DNA of 64,000 nt, taken from positions 30,239,293-30,303,292 of the forward strand of contig CM053257.1 in assembly GCA_028583405.1 (NCBI GenBank). The letters run 5' to 3'. This DNA is from Pogonophryne albipinna. Lineage: Eukaryota; Chordata; Actinopteri; Perciformes; Artedidraconidae. A program made the translations under genes and the position numbers. Positions 32,301 to 42,335 of this stretch are shown piece by piece. How positions within the stretch are numbered: position 1 is the stretch's first letter; every line of letters begins with the position of its first letter. Under the pieces are notes generated by a model. That model worked only from the letters and a program-made list of their open reading frames with translations, did not search any database and had not been told where the DNA came from.

Positions 32301-35300
32301 GGTCTGCTCGTCCTGCCTCGGGCTGGAACACGCCCGGGAGGCTATCGATAACCCCGGCTCGTGCGGGCATTGTACCCGCTTCACCATTAAGAGCCTCCGC
32401 CGACGGTTAGCACGCCAAGCTAGGCAATCAAGACATGGTGGCGTCCGCCGCAGAGATTGAGCCCCGCGCTGTGTCAGACTGGGGCTCAACAACAGCGGCA
32501 GCCGCTGAACCGGAGCCCCACGCCGTGTCAGGCTGGGACCTGGTGGCGGCAAGAGCCGCGAGAGCGGAGCCCCGCGCTGTGTCAAGCTGGGGCTCCCAAC
32601 TGGACCTCACCATGGTTCCACCGGCAGAGGATGTCCTGGAATTGGACTATATGGAGGACGAAGAGGATACCTCTGAGTTCCTCCTGTCCGACTCGGATGA
32701 GGATGACATCTTCGTTTCATCGGCTCAGGCTGCAAAGCCGGGAGCGATGTCCGCTCTCCCGGGCGAAAGCACACCAGCTTCGCCCGTCCTAAGTATGGAC
32801 TTGCAGGCCGTGTGTCAACGCGCTGCGTCCAGGCTGGACATCCCATGGCCTGAAGTGGCCAAGGAGACCTCCAGATCTCGCTACGAGGGGAAGAACTTGC
32901 CCCAAGCAGCGAGGACGAAGAGGCAGCTCCTTCCAGTCTTTCCGGAGATGCTGGACGAGGTGTCGGTCTCGTGGAGAGACCGCCCTTTTAGCAACAAGGC
33001 CCCAATCCAGGGTGCCTCCTCCCTGGACTGTGACGGTATGGAGAGGCTCGGCCTGCTCCGCATGCCGCCCATGGAACCGCTGGTGGCAGCCCACCTCCAA
33101 CCGAGGCTGGCTTCGACACCGAGCAGGAACCCCATGCTACCGGCAAAGGCAGACCGGTTCCAGTCAGCGATGACCGAACGGGCCTATAAAGCCGCAGCTT
33201 TGTCCGCCAGGGCACTCAACGTCTCCTCGCTGCTGACCGCCTACCAGGCGGAGCTCTGCGAAGACATGTCGAGCAAACCTGAGCCTGCCGTGTGGGACGA
33301 GATCGCAGCGATCACGGACATTTGCCTCCGTGTGCAGCGCTGTGCAGTCCAAGCCACGGGCAAAGCACTGGGAATGATGGTGGTACAGGAGAGAGCCAGG
33401 TGGCTCAACCTGACGAACCTTCCAGACCGGGAAAAAGAGGATGTTCTGGACATGCCTATTGTTCCCGAGGGCATATTTGGTTCCGCTCTAGCTTCAAGAC
33501 AGTGCTGTTACTGGCTCTGGCATCTGCCAAGCGAGTCAGTGACATTCATGCGCTCTCTGTACATCCTTCATGCACTCAGTTTGCCCCGGGGCAAACGAGA
33601 GTGTTGCTGAAGCCCAACCCTGCCTTTATACCTAAGGTGGTTGGCTCATGTACCCCCATTGACATTGTGGCATTTCCTCCGCCGCTGTGTTCCTCTGAGG
33701 AACAGCGGCCGAATTTGCTGTGTCCAGTTTGTGCTTTACGCATCTATATGGACAGGTCAAAAGAGTTTCATTGTAATGACCAACTCTTTATATCCTGGGC
33801 TAACCCTCAGAAGGGCAAGCCCGTTACCAAGCAACGGCTCTCCCACTAAATTGTGGAAGCGATTGTTCTGGCTTATACGAGTCAGGGTTTGCAGGCACCA
33901 ACGGGCCTGCGTGCTCATTCTACTCGTGGACTGGCTACATCCTGGGCTTTGTTCAAGGGTGTTTCCATCCAAGACATTTGTGCAGCAGCGAGCTGGTCCT
34001 CGCCGCTCACTTTTGTCCATTTTTACAGGCTAGATGTCTCTGCTCCAAGTGTGGCCCGCACAGTGCTGGGCCCCGTGTTGAGACAGGGTTCTACCTGTTA
34101 AGTTCTGGTTGTTTTGGTGATTTTCGAGATAAGCATGTCTAGCAATACGGGAGTTTCAATATCCCATAGTGAGACATTGAACGGAGTGTTATGAATGAGA
34201 ACTATAGGTTACTTACGTAACCCCAGTTCTCAGAGTAACATGAAGTGAGATGTCTCACCAGACGGCCCTTCTTGCTAAGGCGAAGCGAGAAGAGGTGCTT
34301 ATTTTGAATGACACTGCGTCGTAGCGCAAGCTACTTAAAGGGTGGGTGGATTCCCTGACGTTGACGTCAAGATCACCAGCCAATCAGGATTGGCGTAATG
34401 AGATTGATGCTTCTGTTTGCATACGCGTTGAGGCGCATCCCATAGTGAGACATCTCACTTCATGTTACTCTGAGAACTGGGGTTACGTAAGTAACCTATA
34501 GTTTCTTTCATACATCTACGGGTGGATCAGCATGAAATGACTACACAGCTGTGCAAAAAAAAATGCACCCCTCCCTAACCCTAATCTCTCCCCCTGCATT
34601 CACTGCCTTCAACTCTTCATCTTTGTTGTTTTTCCACTTGGTCAGCTGAACACAAAAGACACGTGGTGTGTGAGGGGGAGACCATGATCCTGCGCTGTAA
34701 GCGCCCAAAGGTTCTGATCGTCTATGCAGCTGTTTTTGGGAGAAGTCTGGGCCAGATTTACACCTGCCCTTCACACCTGACAAGACCACCCTCATTTGGT
34801 GAGTCAACGAGATACTCAGTGTTCTGATAGACATTTTTACAGTAGTAGGAAATCACAGGTGTTACATTAAAACTGGCTCTGTGTAAGAAGAGGTAAATAA
34901 AGTGTCCCTGTAAGCCTTATCAGTGTTGTGGCAGTGAGTAAACATGCACAATACCAGGGCCCTGAAACTAAAGCAGTCCAATGGAATTCCACTATAATTT
35001 CATTGGACTATTTACAACTTTACCGACTGTGAAGTGCCGAGAAGTCTTCTGTGAAAAAGGTCCCTGGCAGACGGACACATGGGGAAAAGTCCCGTGGGAG
35101 AAATCAGCCCCAATCTGTTTACTTGCATTAAAAACAAAAAGTAGAGATCTTTGGATAATTAAAGAGAAATACAAGCAAAAATGTATAGTCTGTTTTTTCA
35201 CATCATACCGACATTCCATTGCAGAAAAAGCACAGGTGTTGATAATAAACTCAGTAATGATTGCATTGTTTGAGTGTGCCATTTTTATATTTATTTGTGC

Positions 35301-36836
35301 TTTCACTTGTAGCAATCATTGTCTGCTGTGAAAAAATACTCATGAGAGGATATGAGAGAAAGGCCAGATTTCATTGTCAATTGTTAGTTTTTCCAAACTA
35401 TAAAAATGTTACACTGATATAAAACAATGCTTTAAGTACGTTTTCTGAACATTGGATGTTTTAGAATGAGCAAACTTAACATTTAACTATTTATTGAGTT
35501 ATCAATTTCTTGCAGTCAAAAAAAGAAAATGTCATAGTTGTTGAGCCACAACCAAAACATTGATTTAGTGTTTCAGCTATTGCAACTGACACATGAACAC
35601 TGAAACTGTGTTCCTAAGTCAGTAACTTTCTCCCTAAGTTCCTCTCTGCTGTTCCCTACAGAGTGTCTGAACCACGAGGCTGTGCACTCGGTGTCTACGT
35701 CCTGCTACAGCAAACACAAGTGTGCTGTTGTTGTCAGCAACCAGACCTTCAGGGACCCCTGCTTCCCCGGAACCAGGAAGTACCTCAGCGTGGTCTATTC
35801 CTGTGGTAGGACTCTTTCTACCTCCCCATTCACATGACACAATTGCAAGCCTGATGAGGAATTAGAGAGAGCTGTCAAAATATGAAAAGGCTTTTGTGAT
35901 GTGTTTCTATACATAGCTCAAGTCATGTCAGGACTTATTGACAGAATGTTGTAACTTCCTATTAAGGACCCTTATCTGCTGTTCTTATCAAATCACACCC
36001 AACAACATAGTAGTGGGAATAGTACACTGTGAGCTCAGATGTGCGTGTTAAGGCATCCTGGTAAACTTCCTGTAATTGGCACAAATGACAATGAGGTTAT
36101 GCCGCAACATTGTTCGTATTAAAGTTGGAGATTTTTCAATTCAGCCTGGATGACAGAATTATTGTGCCTGGCTCCATGTAGCACAGAAGAACAATGTGTG
36201 TTAACCTTGTAGACCGGTTATCACCATGATTCTCAGCCAGGTTTGCAAAGGTTTGGTTTTGGGAAGTGGAGTGCTGATGTTTTTCTGTAGATTCACCCGT
36301 AGCCTGCACAGTCACAGAATCTGCATCAATTTGTTCACAACAATATACAACTCTTCTGTCTTTCCTTCCAGTAGTACAACAGACTTTACTAAGAGAGGCA
36401 GATCCTGACATATTCAGCTCTACCTCATCTCCTACTGTGGACACAGAAAAAGGTAGCCATATCATGCCATCTCTTGCAATTCTAGGTTTTTTTAAATGTG
36501 CTTTTATCTCACATTTTGATTATAATGATTACAACAGTTCCTCCTGGAGATCTGAGGAAGCCTTTTCCAAAAGAGTCAAGAAGGCCAGACAACTCAGGAG
36601 CCATTATAAGCAACTCTCTCCTGACCTACACCTACATCAAAGGTAAATGTTACTCAGAAACCAGCATATCCTTAAAGGCATGGGCGTAATTTCCACTGGG
36701 GACAGGGGGGACATGTCCCCCCCACTTTTCAAAATCCCGTTTGTGTCCCCCTCACTTTTCAAATGTGTTTATTCTTTTTTTTTTTACGCAAGCGGTCATC
36801 GTCAAGGAGGAGCGTGTGTGTGGCAGGAGCGCATTT

Positions 36837-36876
<40 letters not shown>

Positions 36877-39800
36877 TTACGGGGGTTGTTGTTAGCATCT
36901 GGTGCTAGCTCGGAGCTAACGGAGTTTTACTGAGAGAGATAACGTCAGCTCAGTGAGGTAAAGGACTCGCTGAGCAGTTAGATTGTAAACTTTAGTCTAA
37001 GTTATCTCAGTTGGTCTCAAACGGTTTGGTCGTCTATGTAAACAAATATTTCCATCTATTTAATATAGTTGTTCAAAATAAGTAAAAAAATAATTCCAAT
37101 GTCAGTAAAAAAAAAAACAGTTTAAAAGGGGAGTGATTAGTAAAATATTGGTTGTGAGCATATTCTAATGGTGTTTGGAGTATTGAAATATATACAGTTC
37201 TGTTTCATGAGTGTTGAGAGCTGTATCCATAAATCTCTTAATTTGTGAACCAGATTGATGCCTTTAACTTCAATTTAAAGAAAAATATCTTCCTGGGTGC
37301 ATGCCCCCGGACCCCCCTATAGGATGTGAGGTCATCACAACTAAAACAGGCTCACATGGAGAGGATGCTAGATAAGTTTGCGCACTCATTATATACACTA
37401 CACATTTTTCTTGGATTAGTTAACACAATAGTCCCTAATATATATTTGTAGAAAGGCAGGAAATGGAATTAAATCGAGAACAATGTTTCATTGCGGAGGA
37501 CCCCCTGTTTTGTGTCCGCCCCACTTCTCAAACCAAAGTTACACCCTTGCTTAAATGCTTATTTGCATTACTGGTGGGTGGTGAGATTACTTGCTTATCT
37601 CACCACCCTCTTTTGACCCCTCCATTGACTTCACATGCACTGCTGTCTTCCAGCAGTTTGGACCTGTGTCGTTGTCATCTCTCAGTGACATTGTTGCTAA
37701 ATTAAAACCCTCATCTTGTCCCACAGACCCAGTCCCTCCTCGACTTTTTAAAGAGGTATGGGACACTATTGGACCTAATGTCCATAACATTATAAATAGC
37801 AGCCTAGAGTCCGGTTCTGTGCCAGTTTATTTCAAACAAGCGGTTGTGGCACCCCTGATAAAGAAAACTAATCTGGACACTTCTGTCTTCTCAAATTACA
37901 GACCTATCTCGAAGCTTCCTTTTATTTCAAAAATATTGGAGAAAACCGTACTCTTACAGCTGCAGTCTTTTATACATGCACACAATATTTTCGATATTTT
38001 TCAATCCGGTTTTAAAGCGCTTCACAGTACTGAGTCTGCCCTTCTAAGAGTGTTCAATGACCTCCTGGTCACTACAGACTCTGGTGACTCTGCCATCCTT
38101 ATGCTCTTAGACCTCACAGCTGCCTTTGATACGATTGACCACTCCATCCTTATCTCTCATCTAGAGCACTGTGTGGGTATCAGGGGCGCTGCCTTAGAGT
38201 GGTTCAGGTCCTATCTGTCCCAGAGATCTTTCTCTGTTAGGCTTGGTGACTTTAGATCCTCTTCTGCCCCCTTATCCTGTGGAGTTCCCCAAGGTTCCAT
38301 TTTGGGGCCTATTTTATTTTCCTTATACCTTCTCCCTCTTGGACTGATTTTTAGAAAATATGGCGTCTCCTACCACCTTTATGCGGACGACTCCCAATTA
38401 TATCTACCCCTAAGAAAAAACACTAGCTCTCTGATGCCCCCGGTTGACTGTCTTAATGACATAAAGGCCTGGATGGCGCTAAACTTTTTAAATATAAATG
38501 AGAGCAAAACGGAGGTAATTGTGTTTGGACCAAATGGTGATGTCCCTTCCATTGACCTGGGTTCCCTGCAACAGTATGAAAAACCCATGGTCACAAATCT
38601 GGGTGTCAAAATCGACAGTGCTTTTAAATTAGATAAACAGATAAACTCTGTGGTTAAATCCAGTTTTTATCACTTGAGGCTCCTGTCCAAAATTAAACCG
38701 GTTTTATCCTTTTTAAACTTTGAGCGTGTAATTCATGCCTTTGTTTCAACTCGTTTAGATTATTGTAATGCACTTTATGCTGGCCTAAATAAGACTTCGC
38801 TGGCCCGCCTGCAGCTTGTACAAAACGCTGCGGCGCGGCTGCTTACAGGAACCTGCAAGTTTGACCACATCACACCAGTTCTGGCTTCGCTCCACTGGCT
38901 TCCTGTCCATTTTAAGATTTTATTGTTTGTTTTTAAATCTCTTAATGGGCTGGCCCCAGAGTCCGACCTCTTACAGGTGTACACCCCCTCAAGGGCTTTG
39001 AGGTCGGCTAATCAGCTGCTGCTTGTAGTCCCAAAAACAAAGAAAAAGACCAGGGGAGACCGAGCGTTCTCATCGGTAGCCCCCAGGCTCTGGAACGACC
39101 TGCCCCCTCATGTTAAATTGTCGCCCACTCTTGAAGCTTTTAAGTCCCGCCTAAAAACCCACCTCTTTTCCCTCGCTTACCAGTCAGTCTGACCTACGTC
39201 ATACCTATTTGTATGCTTTTACTGTCTGTCCATAGCCTTTATGTGCCTTGTATTTATTCTTATGTGTGCTTTTTTATCTTTTCTTAAGTGTGCTTTTTAT
39301 CTATTCGTGTAATATTATATTTTATTATAATATTATGTTCATTGTGAAGCACTTTGGCAAACCCTCTGTTTTTAAACTGTGCTATATAAATAAAGTGGAT
39401 TGGATTGGATTGGATTAAAGGTCTCCTATTATACTCTTTTTCATCAATATATTATAGTTCTAAGTTAAACATGTCTCTGAAGTGTTTGGCTCCAAATACC
39501 AAACAGATCATTGCAGCATCCCATAATCCCCTCCGTTTCAGCCCTGTTTCGAAAGTGCTGATTCTCTGTCTGTTACTTTAGATGAAAATAAGGAGCCACT
39601 CCCCTCGCCCCTCTGAGAGATATTTGGTTACAAAGAACTCAATAGGCGCATTCACACCGCAGTACTTTTCCCACAAAGGTTCATGAGAACTTAGTTCATG
39701 AGAACTCTTTTGTCGCGTTCACACCAAAAAGAGCCGGTACTAAAATTAGTTCATGAGAACCTTTTTATCCCCACGAAAGTCCCTGCTAGAGAGCAGGGAC

Positions 39801-41059
39801 TTTCGTGCGGCTCTCTTGTGAGAAAAGAGCTATATTTCTGATTGGCTGGGCGGATTGCAAACTACGCCCCGTAAAACTCCCAAAAAGTTTTGTGAAGCCG
39901 CCATTTTATTATCCTCGCATTAGCATTATTAGCATTAGCCCAGCGCAGAAACGCAGAGAGACTAACTTATGGCAACACAAAATAAAACATGGGAGCGGTG
40001 GAGATGAGGAGGTGTCGGCGTTCTGGCGATTTACTCGGAAGGCTTCAGTAGAAGCTGCTGGGAGTCCCAGCAGCTTCTACTGAAGCCAGTCCCCAACTCC
40101 GGGGACTTCCGTCCGGGGACTTTGGGCGGCAGTATATGCCGTGAAGTGGTTTGCGGCCTGCCAGTAAACCCAAAGCAGAAGAAGAAGAAGTGACGTCAGC
40201 GGCTTCATTTGCCTAATCCTCCCCCAGGGACTTATTCCGGTGTGAACGCGATCTGTACTTAGTTCATGAGAACTAAAGAGTTCTCATGAACTAAATTCTC
40301 ATGAACCTTTGTGGGAAAAGTACTGCGGTGTGAATGCGCCTATAGGTGCTCAAGGAGGAGATTCAGGTGATAAGGTGGGGGGGGGGGGGGGGGTTACCTT
40401 GGTTGCTGATTGGCTAATGGTTACACAACCCAAAAAATCGTTATGACATCATAAAGTGGGCACAATGTGATCAGCTCATTTTCAGACAGGTTTTTATAGA
40501 AATGGATCAGGACAAAAAGACAGAATCTTTTTTCCTGAAACTTTCAGAATCTCTTTACACAGAGGGGACACGTGTTTATGTATAAGACATGAAAAAGTGG
40601 ATTTTGCATAATAGGTGACCTTTAATTCTAAAGTACTACTACTACTAAATTCCCGTTACCATGTTTTATACATCTCCTTCCTTTATTCCCGCCACAGAGC
40701 ATTCAGAAATGGCAGCGCTGCTCTTCACCTCCAGCGTGTGTGTGGGTCTTATTCTCACTCTGCTGGCTGTATCAGTGCGGGTGACCTGCGGAGTTCAGCG
40801 CTCCAGAGATCACAGAATCAAACCAAAGTCTGCTAGCCAGGTGGTCAAAAGCCAGGAGCAGGACGATGATGAAGATGATGACGACGAAGAGCGAACAGAA
40901 AGCTCTTTAATCTCAGCTGCAGACAGGAAGGCGATATGCGACTGGGAGGGAGTGACTTATGTGAGCGAGGAGGCCGAGCGGGCGGAGAGGATCGAGCGTA
41001 GGGAGATGGTCATCCAGGAGATACGGATGAACGCCTATCTCAATGGCAGCTCATGTTAA
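29347..41059 (+). CDS. EVA1C: EVA1C, two-lectin-domain single-pass membrane protein (8 exons, 419 aa)
   Basis: Vertebrate EVA-1 homologue; EVA-1 proteins act as co-receptors for axon guidance (SLIT-ROBO in nematodes) and bind heparan sulphate (family knowledge). Exons: 29347-29437, 30588-30787, 31340-31463, 34646-34798, 35662-35805, 36372-36452, 36538-36642, 40698-41059; GT-AG borders, phases consistent, 1,260 nt. Residues 1-28 are a signal peptide (LSLFYLTLLLGT). A first SUEL/galactose-binding lectin domain covers about 38-137 (ACDGQPLRLHCPR, then CPGTTKYLHVDYKC) and a second about 145-237 (VCEGETMILRCKR, then CFPGTRKYLSVVYSC). A Ser/Pro-rich stalk spans exons 6-7. A transmembrane helix at about 305-328 (LLFTSSVCVGLILTLLAVSV) precedes an acidic patch (DDDEDDDDEE) and the conserved FAM176/EVA1 cytoplasmic tail (DWEGVTYVSEEAERAERIER). 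Human EVA1C is 441 aa. Introns 3 and 7 are swollen by transposons. Confidence 0.95.
32206..33480 (+). pseudogene. DIRS gag-like ORF (frameshifted)
   Basis: The N-terminal part (32206-about 32440, MDPSLPHTRG) has a Cys-rich motif of the form CCCGF...H..CSSCLGLEHA...CGHC, as in DIRS gag proteins. The remainder continues in another frame from about 32435 (repeated EPRAVSDWG units, then an acidic segment and DRPFSNKAPIQG, QSAMTERAYKAAALSARALN). The downstream DIRS-typical PDREKEDVLDMPIVPEGIFG ends at the deletion junction. No function remains. Confidence 0.75.
33480..34101 (+). pseudogene. DIRS tyrosine recombinase fragment (with in-frame stop)
   Basis: Begins within the FKTVLLLALASAKRVSDIHAL segment (the conserved catalytic Arg region) and ends at TAA after GSTC (34101). 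The HxxR box is AHSTRG, followed by ASWSSP and the catalytic Tyr in HFYRLD. An in-frame TAA at 33847-33849, after KQRLSH, interrupts the domain. It is the DIRS/Ngaro type rather than a phage integrase, judging by HSTRG and AASWSS context. Confidence 0.8.
36679..37549 (+). mobile_element. hAT-like element in EVA1C intron 7
   Basis: 871-bp element with inverted ends CATGGGCGTAATTT at the left and AAAGTTACACCCTTG at the right (reverse complement CAAGGGTGTAACTTT). It is flanked by an 8-bp duplication with one mismatch, CTTAAAGG (36671-36678) and CTTAAATG (37550-37557). The segment about 36945-37055 is also found at about 51525-51640 in SYNJ1. No transposase frame is visible. Confidence 0.7.
37558..39414 (+). 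mobile_element. L2/Maui-type non-LTR retrotransposon, 5'-truncated
   Basis: Reverse-transcriptase ORF at 37591-39192 (533 codons, uninterrupted). RT motifs in order are SNYRPISKLPFISKILEK, SGFKALHSTESALL, the LLDLTAAFDTIDH block, GVPQGSILGPILFSLYLLPL and the catalytic YADDSQLY. The C-terminal RGDRAFSSVAPRLWNDLPP is typical of the L2/Maui group of the CR1/Jockey clade. The endonuclease and 5' parts are missing. The 3' end is GTGCTATATAAATAAAG followed by TGGAT repeats (39396-39415). The intact frame suggests a recent insertion, but it cannot move alone without an endonuclease. Confidence 0.93.
39415..40625 (+). mobile_element. TTAA-target DNA transposon, copy B, with an inner fold-back element
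   Basis: Bounded by TTAA at 39415-39418 and 40622-40625, with AGGTCTCCTATTAT and ATAATAGGTGACCT ends as in copy A. The inner 39643-40342 is a second, palindromic element. The outer flanks match the same family at 17925 and 50107. It is directly abutted to the LINE 3' microsatellite, so it inserted into the LINE tail or the two share an AT-rich target. Confidence 0.8.
39643..40342. mobile_element. Fold-back element inside copy B
   Basis: Long inverted ends: TAGGCGCATTCACACCGCAG, then GTTCATGAGAAC at the left, mirrored by GTTCTCATGAAC, then CTGCGGTGTGAATGCGCCTA at the right. The total is about 700 bp with no coding frame. The homologous element in copy C is at 50393-50993. Copy A has no insertion at the corresponding site (about 21264). 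Confidence 0.8.
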
Positions 41060-42335
41060 CTTAACAGGGAAACCAATGGATGCTGTTCAGCACCTTCCGG
41101 ATATGTTCAGGATTCTCTGCAGCAGCTCCCAGCCGACACATTTTCTTCATTCATTGTACAGCAGTTTGTTTTGTGTTCGGACATTTTTGCAGGAGCACTC
41201 ATTCAGTAAATAATGTAATGTTGGGTAAAATGCGATACGAGCCATTTTTAAAAAGATCAACAGGATTTGATGCTGTAAAATGGGTGGTCACACTGGTCAC
41301 ATATATTATTTAGTTGTTTAAAAAAGTTTGATAAATTCAGAGTCACCACTGAAGCAACGAAAGAATGTGTCAGGGAGTGGGATTGTTCATAAAACCTCAG
41401 TTGTTCTCATCTCATAACTTTCTTCGTTTTTGAATGAAGCCTTTCCATCACAGACAAATTAAAAAAAGGCACATAGTGTTTTCCCTACAGAATAACTACA
41501 ATAGCGGTTGGTAAATGTGGCAGCTGTTCATACCATAAACCCAGGGTATGTTTCAATTTCACTTTCCAGAAAAACGGTTTATTTAAGGAGCCATCTGCAT
41601 TCAGTGTACAAAGTGTTGTTACATGGAGTCTTTTTGTTTTTTGAATCCCGTTTTCCTTGAAACCCACCACACCTCTCTGAATCACTGCATCCACTCAGTC
41701 AACAACTCAACGCAGTGGAATTAAACTCTCATTTTGAACTCTTCAATTTCCTCATCACTGCGGGGACAAGAGCTGGAACGACTAACCGCTGTGTGGCAAC
41801 TTCCTGCCTCAGCACCGACGTTCATTAACTTAGGTGTGTGTGAGACAAAGAGAGGAAAGGTGTAGCATCCGTGTCCCTGGGATGGAACACTGTGTTCTAA
41901 TTGAATCACTACCTACTGAGCATGTGCGAAATGTCAACATGACGTTAATACCAAAATGGACAAACATGTTTATACACGGGCACATTTTGAAAAACAATTT
42001 ATTAGATTTTTTCCACAACAACAATAATATAAAGATAATATCTTAAATGTATTTCATCTGCACAGCTTCAATAAAAATGTAAAATTGAGGTTAAAAACAA
42101 TCAGTAAGGGAATACAAGGATCAGATTGACCTTCAAATAAATCAGGTTTTTAAAGACATCATTACCCGTCCTGTCAGGCAATGTCTCCAGATTTGAATTC
42201 AGATACAAATAAATACTAACATGTATTTAACTGATTTAAGGATAGTGAGAAAAAGGCATCATAGTCGGTTGCATGTGGAGCTGTATGGGATCAGGACAGC
42301 AGCTCCATGGTGGGAATCTGGGTGTTAGCGTTTTT
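41060..42335. other. Convergent 3' UTR region of EVA1C and CFAP298
   Basis: About 1.3 kb between the two stop codons. It is AT-rich with no open frame of interest. A plus-strand AATAAA (about 42070-42075) and a minus-strand AATAAA (TTTATT at about 41998-42003) cross over each other, so the two transcripts may overlap at their 3' ends. That is inference. Confidence 0.4.

Larger units (their letters stand above)
31541..34503 (+). mobile_element. DIRS-type tyrosine-recombinase retrotransposon, internally deleted
   Basis: Element of about 2.96 kb in EVA1C intron 3. The left inverted repeat (about 31569-31737) matches the right one (34281-34453) in reverse. An internal complementary region (34161-34258) is complementary first to the left end (31541-31590) and then to the right extension (34454-34503); this arrangement is specific to DIRS elements, which use it to circularise. 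The coding part has a gag-like segment and a tyrosine recombinase segment joined at about 33470-33490, with no reverse transcriptase or RNase H between them. The gag frame is shifted near 32440 and the recombinase has an in-frame stop at 33847, so the copy is dead. Confidence 0.88.
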
